In this document: in pieces, positions 1-9,600 of the stretch
Position numbering within the stretch: the first letter of the stretch is position 1
How the letters are laid out: every line of letters starts with the position of its first letter
Assembly (NCBI GenBank): GCA_000444245.1
Contig: ATSW01014209.1
Coordinates: 1-28,371 of the forward strand
Direction: 5' to 3'
DNA length: 28,371 bases
DNA from: Botryllus schlosseri
Taxonomy: Eukaryota > Chordata > Ascidiacea > Stolidobranchia > Styelidae
The notes under the pieces: model-generated
What the model was told of the DNA's origin: nothing
What the model saw: only the letters and a program-made list of their open reading frames with translations
The model's database searches: none
Translations under genes and position numbers: made by a program

Positions 1-204
1 AGATTGGTTGTTCCATACATTGCTATATAGTTACTACTCTCCGCGCACATGATGAGATTTAGCGGTAGAGCTGGTGGAGGATGATGAGTTCGAAAACACA
101 GGGAGCGTAATTGTACATCGTTAAGTCATGTTGATGTCCCATCGATAAGATTGTTTATCAGCCTTATGCCGGTGCGCACCACGGAGCTTTATAAACCCCA
201 CATC

Positions 205-413
205 CAGTGGTTTCCAACCTTTTATGGCCGCGACTCCATCTCGAATTTGAAAATGTTCCGTGACCCAGATAAAAATCTGACGAGCTGATTACTAAAATAG
301 AAGTCAGCACCTTTGCCCAGCCTTACTCATGGGCTATTTTGTAAGCTGATTACGTTCAACATATTCGCAAACCCCTGAATAAAGGCAAAAGACCCCCTCC
401 GTTTGGAACCACT
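205..413. mobile_element. Short hAT-like MITE
   Basis: The left end reads CAGTGGTTTCCAACCTTTT. The right end, read on the complementary strand, is TAGTGGTTCCAAACGG. These imperfect terminal inverted repeats have the CAGTGGTTCCCAA form typical of Charlie-like hAT elements, and closely resemble the ends of the larger element at 16663-18043. The element is about 209 bp and has no coding capacity, so it would depend on a transposase encoded elsewhere. No convincing 8-bp target duplication was found, so the right boundary is approximate. Confidence 0.6.
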
Positions 414-669
414 ATCTTTGAATAAAACATTTGAACGGCCTTAACGATCTCTAGGAATATACCGTTCTCCTATAATTGTGATTGCAATTAGGCTTATTCC
501 AATAAATGAAGGTCGCTTTTATTTATATTTTATGGCAGTTTTTGCGAGGGTGGTAGTCCATATTAAAACAAATAAATGTGATAGTAAATCGCGCGCAGCG
601 CGAAGGAAAATATCATACATCAGCATAAATATTCCCAAAAATAAATTGTTTTTATGCTGATTTACGAAA

Positions 670-789
670 AAAATTATGAGCCTACGTCAAAATTCCGGAC
701 ATTTGGAATATTTTAGAAATTTCTCCCGGACGCTAGTTTCAACAGTGAAATTCCGGACGTATGGCAACCCTAGTGTATGGTAACCCTAC
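670..789. repeat. Fragment of a dispersed repeat ending in a GGACGTATGGCAACCCTAG motif
   Basis: Bases 755-773 carry a 19-bp motif that recurs with one difference at 19286-19304. It is followed at once by a second partial copy of its end (tgtatggtaaccctac, 774-789). Related CCGGACAT and CCGGACG pieces lie just upstream. This looks like the terminus of a transposon family, but no partner terminus was found, so the element is probably truncated. I could not assign a superfamily. Confidence 0.4.
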
Positions 790-1358
790 TTTATAAAGGC
801 TATGGCTCGACAACCAACAAAGATTTTTCAGATTCTGGACGGTACTATCATAGCCTTAATAAGAATCGAATAACTTAATTCTGAAGATCTGAGCAGAGTA
901 GCTAAGATTAGCTGATATCTATTTGCTAGGACCGTTCACCGAACAACATTAGAGTGGTTCCAGGACGTGGTTACTGTCCAATGTCAATGTTAGGTTGTCG
1001 AGTGGAAGATTTTGCCTCTTGCCTTGAAATCAAAGGTCACGTCTGGTCAGAGCGCAAAAGCCGGTCCGAAGCCTATCCGAGTCCGTCCGATGCTCATAAG
1101 TCGACTGTGCACTGTGCAGAAACCGACATTGACAAAGTAGTTGTACCCTATAACAATACGAATGCAGAACCGGTATTGTTGACTCCTGTTACGTGTCTCT
1201 ATAGCTCAGTGGGTCTCGTACCAGCTTCCCAACGCCATGGACAATATACTGTAAATTGAGAAAGCTGTGGCCTTCGATTATCAAAATCATACATTTTGTA
1301 CAAGCATTGCGTCGAAGTTGAATACGGATTCGAACTAACACCAGAATCATCGATTACA

Positions 1359-3358
1359 ATGAGACTTACAAGCATTGCCGCAGTTTGCACGTTATTCGCA
1401 ACATTGATGAAATGTCAAAAGTTGGTGAGTTGTGGTATACAAATGTCGATGTGTTTGCATCAGACGAGGATGAACCTTACCGTATTTATTGTACCAGCCT
1501 TCATCTAAAGAAAGCCTAGATAGCATGATGAAACTCCGATCGCAGCAAGGACACATTATACGGGCAAACTCCGACATGTTCAAAAAATATATCAAGTAGG
1601 TTGATCTCTTGATGGATTCAATCACATATAGTGAAATCGATTTACAACTGAATGAATTTGAATATCAGAGTACATACGTATACTTATTGCCACAGCAAAA
1701 AATGTTTTGTTTCCTATACTTAATAATATGCAATTGGAATAGTACCTCCAACCCAAGAAGCTCTTAGCTTAATAATATGTATATATTATCAAAATTGGTC
1801 AGCAGGTTTGTTTATTGCTGTCAAACCCTCGTTTTTACTGGGTTCTTTTCAATTTAAAATATATGAGAATTGCAGTGTAGTGAAGCGAAAAGTTCCCATT
1901 TGCTTCGCGCATCATTTCCAAAATGTAAATGGCTTTCTTTCCAAGTATCTGTAACTTTTCTTGCAGGACAAAACACAGCAAGTATTCAGTCGTAGCAATG
2001 TTTACTGCTATGGGACCGAGGACAAAGTGTGAAATCTGCCCTCATGCTAGAAGAGAATTTGATATTCTTGCCTCATCTTACCTAAAAGCTCATGCCGACG
2101 CAGACCATCCGATATTCTTTGCCGTGATAGATTACAGTGAGGCATCTGAAGCCTTTCATATTGTAAGTAATAGGTGGTATTCGTTATTGTTACTCAATTG
2201 CAAGTACCTGTTTTTAATTTATTGCATAAATTTACTTTTCGCTGACTTAAACTTCAAATGTCTGTATTCAACAGCAGAAACTGTTAAAAGTAAAGGCAGT
2301 GTTACCAAACGATCATATATCTACTTCGATTACTTTGAAATTGAGTTCTCATGTCATTCTATGCAAAGCCTTCTACTTTGCCTACTTGGTTACTTATTAA
2401 ACATTAAATATGATATTATATTCAGTGTGAAAAAATTTTTGGGATTTCTTTCGCCTTTCATGTGTTATTTTGATGCAAGATATTGTGAAAAGATACAGCA
2501 CTGTATCTTAATGAATTTTTGTCATACAACACTTGTGTAGTCACCAACAACCAACACTATAGTACATTTCACTAGATGAAACTCAACCATGTTCCCGGGG
2601 TTTACTATTTTCCTGGTGGTAAGAAAAGGCTGAAGAGCCATACCTACGCTGGAATGAGATCGGGATACAACGCAGTCCCAATGGCAAGATGGCTGGCTGA
2701 GATAAGTGATGTCAAGGTTTGTTGACAATCGACGCCATGCTACCGCATTTAAAATATCTGCCCGTTTCAGGTCAAAATAATCATGCCGGTTGACTTGTCA
2801 AAACTTATAATGCCTACGATAGTTGCCACTATCATCGGAATCATTACCTACTTACGACCGGATATCGTGATGAAGGTGCTTGGAAATAAAGTGCTGTGGG
2901 GTTTTTTGTTGATGGTCTGTTCCACATAAACGCTCAGTTGAGGAGGGAATGGCTCAATTTTTTTTTCTTCCCACAGATATCTGTTATGGTATTTACCTCT
3001 GGCCAGATGTGGAATATCATTCGGAAGCCCGCAGAAGCAGGCCGCGATGCAAACGGCGTCAAGTATATTCAGGGGGGCAGAGGCGGGCAATACATAATCG
3101 AAACCTACATCGTGATGGCTGTCAATATGGCTATTGCTGCCGGATTCATTCTTATGAACGAAGTGCAATCGGTAAAAAAAGGTGTAATTAAAAAAGGTGG
3201 GAATTTTGTTTACCGTTCACACTGGTAACATCTAATGCTGTTTGTTATTAGCCCTAGGCGGCATTGGATTGCTCATGGTGACGATATTCTTTGGGTTGCT
3301 GATATCGATATTCAAGATGAAGAGTCATGGTTACCCATACAGCTTCTTATTCCTGTAA
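1359..3358 (+). CDS. MAGT1/TUSC3: OST3/OST6-family oligosaccharyltransferase subunit (MAGT1/TUSC3 homologue), 7 exons
   Basis: Coding exons are 1359-1424, 1498-1595, 1967-2162, 2576-2716, 2771-2914, 2977-3181 and 3252-3358, with the stop at 3356-3358. They join in phase into about 318 residues, against 335 for human MAGT1 and 348 for TUSC3. The start codon opens a signal peptide (MRLTSIAAVCTLFATLMKCQ). A thioredoxin-like lumenal domain follows with the redox motif CEIC at residues 76-79, just after VVAMFTAMGP. Exon 4 ends the lumenal part (ARWLAEISDVK). Exons 5-7 encode four membrane segments, the conserved FTSGQMWN stretch, and the C-terminal HGYPYSFL motif. In this family the protein sits in the ER membrane as part of the STT3B-type oligosaccharyltransferase and forms mixed disulfides with substrates to aid N-glycosylation; it is also linked to magnesium transport. 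Invertebrates usually have one gene equivalent to both vertebrate paralogues, so either name applies. Donors GTTTGT (2717) and GTCTGT (2915) are weak but needed for the frame. Confidence 0.93.
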
Positions 3359-3492
3359 CATTCGAAACTTTCATCAAAATTTTACCAAGTTCCTAATTTG
3401 CTGATTGATCACACATTTCCTGGCACTTTTTTACACCAAGAACGCACTCCTAGTTTTGATAATTTTGTTGGCGTCATGTCATTTAACATACC

Positions 3493-3498
3493 AATAAA
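3493..3498 (+). terminator. Polyadenylation signal AATAAA (proximal)
   Basis: This canonical hexamer lies 135 bases after the MAGT1/TUSC3 stop codon on the same strand and is the nearest candidate end signal. It was found by motif only, and no cleavage evidence is available. Confidence 0.5.
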
Positions 3499-4270
3499 CC
3501 TCCCAGAACTGTATGAACGGAATACTGAGGGTTTAAGAGTAGTAACTGATGCTACTCAAACTCGTGTGTAGCCATAGAATTCCACTGCATGTTGTGATTC
3601 CAATGTGTAACCAAACGGACCTATGCTGTTCGAAACCCGAGTTTCGCTCATACTCGCGGGGGTGTAGGTTTACGGTCACCGGTTTTGGTAAGCCTGTATG
3701 AATCTTAGCCCTGTGAAATCGATGTGATTGACACATTTTATTTTACTTCAAGCCATGTTTTGTATCACACAGGCAGTTGAACTGTTCTTGAGAAAAATTG
3801 TGCTGCTTCTGTGCCTTTGTCTGGATCGTCATATATCGCAGTGCTTTGATAATGTTACGAGATGCACACAGTGCAGGAATTCTTTGTTGTTCGTGTCTGC
3901 TTATGCACCAAGTGTAAATATACTTGTTTATTTTACAGTAAATGTTTTAGTCCTTTTGTAAACCTGTATTAGTAATGTATGCACTCGATTATATCCTTAC
4001 TTGGGTTTTGAGTTGCACTATGCTTGGGGTGTGTCATGCACAGAAGTAGGTCCTGTAACCTATTGAGACAATATTAGGTCACAGTGGAATTTCATCATCT
4101 GTAGCCGCCAATCATTGATATTATGGTTATACTATGGAGTAATCTTGAACATAACACATTCACTGTCACTCGTAGTTGTAGATAATAGTGAAAGTGATAC
4201 ATGCACCATCTGTATTCTGTTACCAAAATTATATCTCGTGTACGTTATAAAGGTACAAGAAAACTAGACC

Positions 4271-4276
4271 AATAAA
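4271..4276 (+). terminator. Polyadenylation signal AATAAA (distal alternative)
   Basis: This is a second canonical hexamer, about 160 bases before the end of the opposite-strand SOD coding region. If used, it would bring the MAGT1/TUSC3 transcript close to the convergent neighbour. Found by motif only. Confidence 0.3.
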
Positions 4277-4434
4277 TCGGGTTCTAGCATTTTGAGGTAA
4301 ACTTGATGTGCTAACAAAATTTGGTTGCTATTTTGTATTGAACAATAATTGAACTACAGATATTTTTGCATATGAACATAATAGAAATGATTTGTACATG
4401 GGGACTACTTGTTCAACTGCGTTAGTGAGGCAAT

Positions 4435-4908
4435 TTAAATCTTAGCTCTTTGATTTGGTGACTCGATGCCGATCACCCCACAAGACTGCCGACCGCCAGC
4501 ATGCCCCGTAGTTTTACTATCAGCGAATCCACCTTGTCCAAGGTCGTCTTCCCCTTCGTGTACCACAATTGCTCGGCCGATTACCGAGTCCAGGCCGATT
4601 AGTGTCACTTTGGTGTCTTTGATATCCACACAGGCACAACCTGTTTCGTCAGCAATGATATTTCCCAAATCACCAGCGTGGCGTTCTTCATCATTCGGCG
4701 CACCATGAACCTTGTTATATGGATTGAAATGACCTCCTGTGCTGGTGCAGCCCGCTGACCTGTCCCCATACTGGTGGACGTGAAACCCATGCTTTCCCGG
4801 AGCCAGTCCTCGCACAGTGCCAGTGATGTGGCATGTCTCACCCTGTTGATCGAAGTATATTACTCCAGGGGCAGTACCTTCTAACACACAAATTGCCTTG
4901 ACACTCAT
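4435..4908 (-). CDS. SOD1: Cu/Zn superoxide dismutase (SOD1-type), single exon
   Basis: This uninterrupted 157-codon frame is a full-length Cu/Zn SOD (human SOD1 has 154 residues including Met1). Family positions are all present: copper ligands H43, H45, H60 and H117; zinc ligands H60, H68, H77 and D80; the C54-C143 disulfide; and R140, which guides superoxide to the copper. Signature stretches are GFHVHQYGD, ERHAGDLGN and VVHEGEDDLGQGG. There is no signal peptide, so the cytosolic form is most likely; it converts superoxide to oxygen and hydrogen peroxide. The C-terminus runs nine residues past the conserved CGVIGI core (ESPNQRAKI). The coding region has no intron, whereas animal SOD1 genes usually have several. 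No poly-A tract or target duplication flanks it, so it is either an old retrocopy that stayed intact or a gene that lost its introns. A possible splice acceptor (ctgcctgtag on the - strand) lies just upstream of the start and could end a 5' UTR intron. Confidence 0.93.
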   Translation of the reverse strand: MSVKAICVLEGTAPGVIYFDQQGETCHITGTVRGLAPGKHGFHVHQYGDRSAGCTSTGGHFNPYNKVHGAPNDEERHAGDLGNIIADETGCACVDIKDTKVTLIGLDSVIGRAIVVHEGEDDLGQGGFADSKTTGHAGGRQSCGVIGIESPNQRAKI

Positions 4909-5651
4909 CTCGTAGGGTCTACCAACTACAGGCAGCTGGGAATGATTTTATGAAATTGTTAACTTTGACAGAAATGTAACAACCTATATTTTCTGGTACA
5001 CAATGACTTATTATTGAACATAATATAATTCCTATAGGCTCTCATTTAGAGGGACAGTTGTTTGTTTGGTTTTACAAAAAGACAAGACAGCGAAGTGTAC
5101 ATTATTGTAACCAGGCTGTAGTGGAGGGATCACGAGATCATAGCCTGAATGGAGAATGGCTCCATCATTCAAGAGAGTGTTTACTTCGGCCTCAACAGCT
5201 GTTCAACTGGACGCACCAGGGTTGGTGCTTGGTGACAGAATAGCAATTTTCATCGTTGTAAATTGCTACGTGACAATGTGTAAACATTTCAAATTTGGAT
5301 TGAAATGTGGCACAGTCGTTTCATTCATTACACAGTCTATTATCGGCATAGTGGTATTGTGTTATACTTTGATCGCACTGTCGAACCAATATTGTGAGCT
5401 CTTATACTAGGACTATCTTAACACAAATAGTATAGCTGCCTTGCGGTGTTTTGAACTGATAAAAAGTTTCTATATCGAACTAAACTCACTGTTCGTTCTG
5501 AATTAAATTTAATAACTTATGAAACAACCCAGTTTACGTACTGCGTCCCCGCGCGTGTCGCGTTACCAACATAACGGAACGCTTGGAGAAGAACGAAGGG
5601 AGCCATCATTCACTATACTGCATTATTTTTGCAGTCACGCCTGATTTCTCC

Positions 5652-5685
5652 ATAGATTACTAGCCCACGGAGGTTAGTAATCTAT
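5652..5685. repeat. Hairpin with a 14-bp stem
   Basis: The arm atagattactagcc and its near-exact reverse complement ggttagtaatctat are separated by a 6-base loop (cacgga). Thirteen of fourteen positions are Watson-Crick pairs and the other is a G-T type pair if transcribed. No coding frame or terminator context is attached. Confidence 0.7.
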
Positions 5686-5816
5686 AATTTCTCAGAAGGC
5701 AAGTTTGGTAGGAGTTGGGATAACCAATTCGTATTCATTGTTTTATCATTCGGAACACACAATAAGAAACGAATTGCCAATGTGATCATCTTCAACAGCT
5801 ACGCTGTAAATTGCTA

Positions 5817-5901
5817 TGGTACCATCATATCAGTACCATCATGGTACCATTATAGAGACTATATGACTGTAGGACTGAGACTACAGTCTCTATAGTACCA
5901 T
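5817..5901. repeat. Compound hairpin with GTACCAT repeats
   Basis: The motif (a)tggtaccatcat recurs around 5817-5850. From 5841 to 5901 there is an interrupted inverted repeat: atggtac and tatagaga on the left face tctctata and gtaccat on the right, and an inner stem gactgtag/ctacagtc closes on an 8-base loop. It resembles the core of a small foldback element. No target duplication was found. Confidence 0.55.
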
Positions 5902-5924
5902 ATATAGCTCAGGTTTAGGTTAAG

Positions 5925-5985
5925 AACTCAGCTCAGTGGTTAAGAAGCACTCACTGGCCCAGTGCCCATTCATGTTGAATTCTTA
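5925..5985 (+). repeat. Decayed tRNA-derived segment (SINE-like head)
   Basis: The string AGCTCAGTGGTTAAGAAGCACTC matches the A-box region of tRNA-derived SINEs (consensus TGGCTCAGTGGTTAAGAGCACTC), but is broken by the 20-base rule here as AGCTCAGTGG followed by TTAAGAAGCACTC. The downstream B-box (GGTTCGAATCC) is too degraded to recognise (cattcatgttgaattc), and no acceptor stem can be formed, so this is not a tRNA gene. Confidence 0.35.
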
Positions 5986-6510
5986 CGTAACGATTTGACT
6001 GCATATGACCACGTTCCATTTATACCAATATTGAAAATATTAATTATAATATAAATTCCAGCGTAGTGGACTATCAACATAATCAAATTAATCAAATCAT
6101 AGCTTTTACAATGAGACTTCGTCGCACTCGTCGATATCGTAGTAGGAAGATCTTGCATCGATCTCCAACTTCAATCGAATATCCAAGCCTAGCGGGCGCG
6201 GTCTGTCCGGTATCGCTATGTTCTTTCTCTGTTGCACTAGCGTTGTCGAAAAAGTGAGATCGCAGGTATTTCGATAATTATGTATTGCTCTACCCAAGTT
6301 AGCAATTCTTTCCTATTTTTATCCAAAATTAATAATTTATCGCACCAGCTACATGCCATGGAGTAAATCATGGATAAACAGCGTTTAATAACGATTTATA
6401 ATTGATCTGGTCCAAATGCAATCAAACCGCACCATTCGTCCTTTTCGATGATGTTGATTATAGTCATCGCTTATGATCGTAGCGTATCCTATATGCACAG
6501 GAGTGAATGT

Positions 6511-6524
6511 ATTTTTTATTCCAG
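6511..6524 (+). promoter_or_regulatory. Splice-acceptor-like site upstream of the NCKAP1 start
   Basis: A pyrimidine-rich run ending in CAG (attttttattccag) lies 77 bases before the first possible NCKAP1 start codon. It fits the 3' end of a 5' UTR intron. In lineages that use spliced-leader trans-splicing, such as tunicates, it could instead be a trans-splice acceptor. The sequence alone cannot decide. Confidence 0.4.
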
Positions 6525-6601
6525 TTTGCTATGTGGTTAAAGAAATGCATTAATTGGTAGCAACTGAAAAAGATATAAATATACTCCACAAGACAGCAAC
6601 T

Positions 6602-9600
6602 ATGCGATCAGTAACTAGAAGCATGATGTCTCGGCCATTGCCGAGCCATCAAAAACTTGCTGAAAAGTTTGTGATTTTGAATAATCGTCTGGATGGGATG
6701 ATAACACGGATATACAATATCAAAAAGGTAATTATGATTTCATTGATTTTTAATATAGTTGTTGACTAACTGACCCGCATCACTAGGTTATTGATCGAAT
6801 AATCTTTTGCGCGGCTTTATCCGATTTATTTTGAATGTCAATGTCATTAGGCCACTGATAAGTAAAGTTGGGGGGAGTAGTTTAAAGTCCCAATCATCAA
6901 TTGTGGGCTGAAGATGTGCTTTGCTTCTGTCATTGTTTTATCTTCAAGTGATGATGAAATGAAGGCATGGTTCATCCACCAAATTCGAGATCAATGACTA
7001 GTTAGTGCTTGCAGTAATATAAAATGATTTGATGAGATAGCCTAATGATTACAATTTACGAGCATTAGGCATGTATGTAAATCAAAATTTCTGAAATTTG
7101 TTGCATTTTGAGGGAAAGAAGTCTGAAAAAGCAGCGTTTTCTCACCGGAAAATCTGGATAAATCGGATATGAATGCAATCGATGCATATTCAGCAATTCC
7201 AAGATGTCCGCTTTCTGAAAACAATAGTGTGAAGAGCTTCTATTCCCGAGAAATATAATATATTTTCAATTTAATATTAGTTGAAATCCATGAATTAGGT
7301 TAGAACCACCAATTAGCATATAGCCACTGTGTTTTCCTCAAGGTTCTTCAATGCTTCCGTTTCCATACCATGATATACTGGTTTTCCTCGTGAGATGCAA
7401 TGAAAATTTGCACTACGGTATTTACCCTATACTTCTAACATCGCATTTCTTAACAGGCATGTGGAGATCAAAGGTCAAAGCCATCTTTTCTAACTGACAA
7501 ATCATTGGAATCAGCAGTCAAGTTTGTTGTGCGAAAATTTCCTACAGTTGACATTAGAAATCATCAGGTAAGAGAATTATGCGTTTTCTGTTCCAACATT
7601 TTATATGTTGACCAATATTNTTATGTCATATTCAGCCGTGGACCTTTGCATGAGACTTTCAAATAATTTAGTAAATATAATAGACTTAGTTCTGACATGA
7701 AGCTGAAAGAATGCTATTTCGGATATTTNAGCTGATCTTCTATTGCATCAAAATTTTATCTTTAAAATATACTATTTAAAACTTGCTAATGTTATTGTTT
7801 TATTCTAATTTTCACAGAATCAACTTGCTGCTGTTAACAACGCAAAGAATGAAATATTAAAGGGATTATCTATTTATTACTACACTTTTGTTGATGTGAT
7901 GGAATTTAAGGTATGATACATGTTTGAATCTAGTCCATTATAGGTGTAGTATTATTGAAATGTAAGATTAGTTTTAACTGTCAGGAATCTTGGGATGATG
8001 AAAAATATTTTGTTCAAAATTTACTCTTGCCTTGAATGTCAAATTGTTTAATTCTCTTAGCTCTACAGATGATATTTCAGTAACTATCAGCAAGCACATT
8101 GGTCCAATTTGTAAATGCTATTCATTGATTCAAGTTTTAGCCGTAAGTTTTAGCGAAGTCATGGTTATCGTATATTATTGAGTTATAGTATACAATATCC
8201 ATTGACATTGTACATTTACTCACACGTAAAATTTTTGCTGTTTGCAGGATCACATCAGCGATATTTTGACTACCGTTGACAGCCTCGGTGTTCATTTTGA
8301 TATTGTAAGCTCTCACTTGATATCGAGANACGTGATTTTCGTTTTGCAACGGACATGTTTTTGTCGCAGACACTCTGCTACGATTTGACTGCCAACTACT
8401 TGGACATGATCGTGAAATACGTGTCGCTTTTCATATTGATGTCGCGGATAGATGATCGAAAAGCGATTATCGGACAGCTATATAATCATGCACACGATAT
8501 GCTACAAGGCAAAACGTTAGTCAGTCAGAGTTTTTTTTTCTGAAGTTTTTCTTAATCTAGACGGGGTACGTGTAACCTTATTTTATGCTGTCCAGATTTA
8601 CGAAAACCTGGACCGCATGTGGGTGTTATAGTAGTTGCGAGGCACTAAGAATTGGTAACGGTGGTGGCGACACTATCAATAAAATTCTATATTGGTTATT
8701 GAATAAATTCTGTCATAAATATACACGTGTGCAAAGTCCACATATCGTATGCATACCTTAGGGGTGAGATCAAAAACTGTTGTTCATGGCAACCTACTCC
8801 GCTGGGCGCTGGATTAAAAGTTTCATTCAGGATGATCCTCGCTCAAAATCTTATCCAACTTTATGAGTCACGATTAATAGCTTTCAGTGGACGGTTAGCA
8901 TTCTCTCGGATATGCTAACTTTATGATCTTCACCCGCAAGTGTCTTTGTCACTTCCTCTAGTCAATTTGAGCTTAGATCAAACCCAACAGTCATGAAGCT
9001 GAACCTGAGTTTGAAACCCAATTGGCGGGCTGCAATTGGCTCATGGGCCGCAGGCTGCGCGTCGCTGCCCTCGAGAATAGGTTGAATAAAGCCGGTATAG
9101 TATGGTATTAATCAATGGTAATGTACTTATGTGGTATTCGTGTGGTATATATTTGAACTCAATTCATCTTGGGCATCAATCTCTTTGATTGTGTGAAGAT
9201 GGCAAACTATTTGCTAGATATAAATTGTAGGGGTCGTGCTGACAATCTGATGCGACTGATTTCCATGGAGAGCATACCTACAAAATGAGCAATTTCATAG
9301 GACACATTTTTCTTTCAATCACTGCATATTCAAAATATTCACAATCTTCAATTGTTTTTCAGGGATAAAGACTTTCCCCGGCTCGCACAATTGATACAAG
9401 ACTACGAAAACAACCCGTTGAAGAAGCTTGTCGAGGATTTCTCAGTTCATCAAAGGGTGTGGGACGATTGCGTTGCGTGGGCGTAGCCTGGCGTATTCAT
9501 TGTTTCTTTTTTGCAGTCAATACATCAAGCGTTAATATCAATGATGCAAGTGTATCCTCAGCGGAATCTCACTGCGGATGATTGGCGGACGGGGTCTCTG

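Larger units (their letters stand above)
1..1358. other. Non-coding region upstream of the MAGT1/TUSC3 gene
   Basis: No coding exon could be recognised here. The open frames present, including one of about 100 codons at 954-1259, show no family resemblance and no splice context. The region holds a short hAT-like MITE (205-413) and a repeat terminus at 755-773. The promoter and 5' untranslated region of the downstream gene should lie in this stretch, but no TATA box or initiator was convincing. Confidence 0.5.
3359..4434. other. 3' untranslated and intergenic DNA between two convergent genes
   Basis: No coding exon was seen. The stretch contains two AATAAA signals on the + strand (3493-3498 and 4271-4276) that could end the MAGT1/TUSC3 transcript after about 150 or 930 bases of 3' UTR. 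I saw no clear polyadenylation signal for the opposite-strand SOD gene within 130 bases of its stop. TTTATT (AATAAA on the - strand) occurs at 3927-3932, so the two 3' UTRs might overlap. Confidence 0.5.
4909..6601. other. Intergenic region between SOD and NCKAP1
   Basis: The two genes are divergent, so this 1.7 kb should hold both promoters. No TATA box, CpG-rich block or other core promoter element could be called. The stretch contains two strong hairpins (5652-5685, 5841-5901) and a decayed tRNA-like segment (5925-5985). Two overlapping + strand open frames at 5058-5410 look random and match no family I recognise. A strong acceptor-like site ends at 6524. Confidence 0.45.

Noticed and set aside
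1322-1345. B-box of a tRNA-like element on the - strand (gttcgaatcc)
   Set aside because: No A-box at the right distance, and the expected place overlaps the first MAGT1/TUSC3 exon, so it is probably chance.
1929-2540. A 203-codon single-exon protein
   Set aside because: Only 1967-2162 is coding (MAGT1/TUSC3 exon 3). The rest is read-through into the intron after a good GTAAGT donor.
4435-4908. SOD as a dead retrocopy
   Set aside because: The frame is intact and every catalytic and structural residue is kept; no poly-A tract or target duplication is visible.
5058-5410. Two overlapping + strand open frames as a small gene
   Set aside because: No family resemblance, no splice or start context, and composition like the surrounding intergenic DNA.
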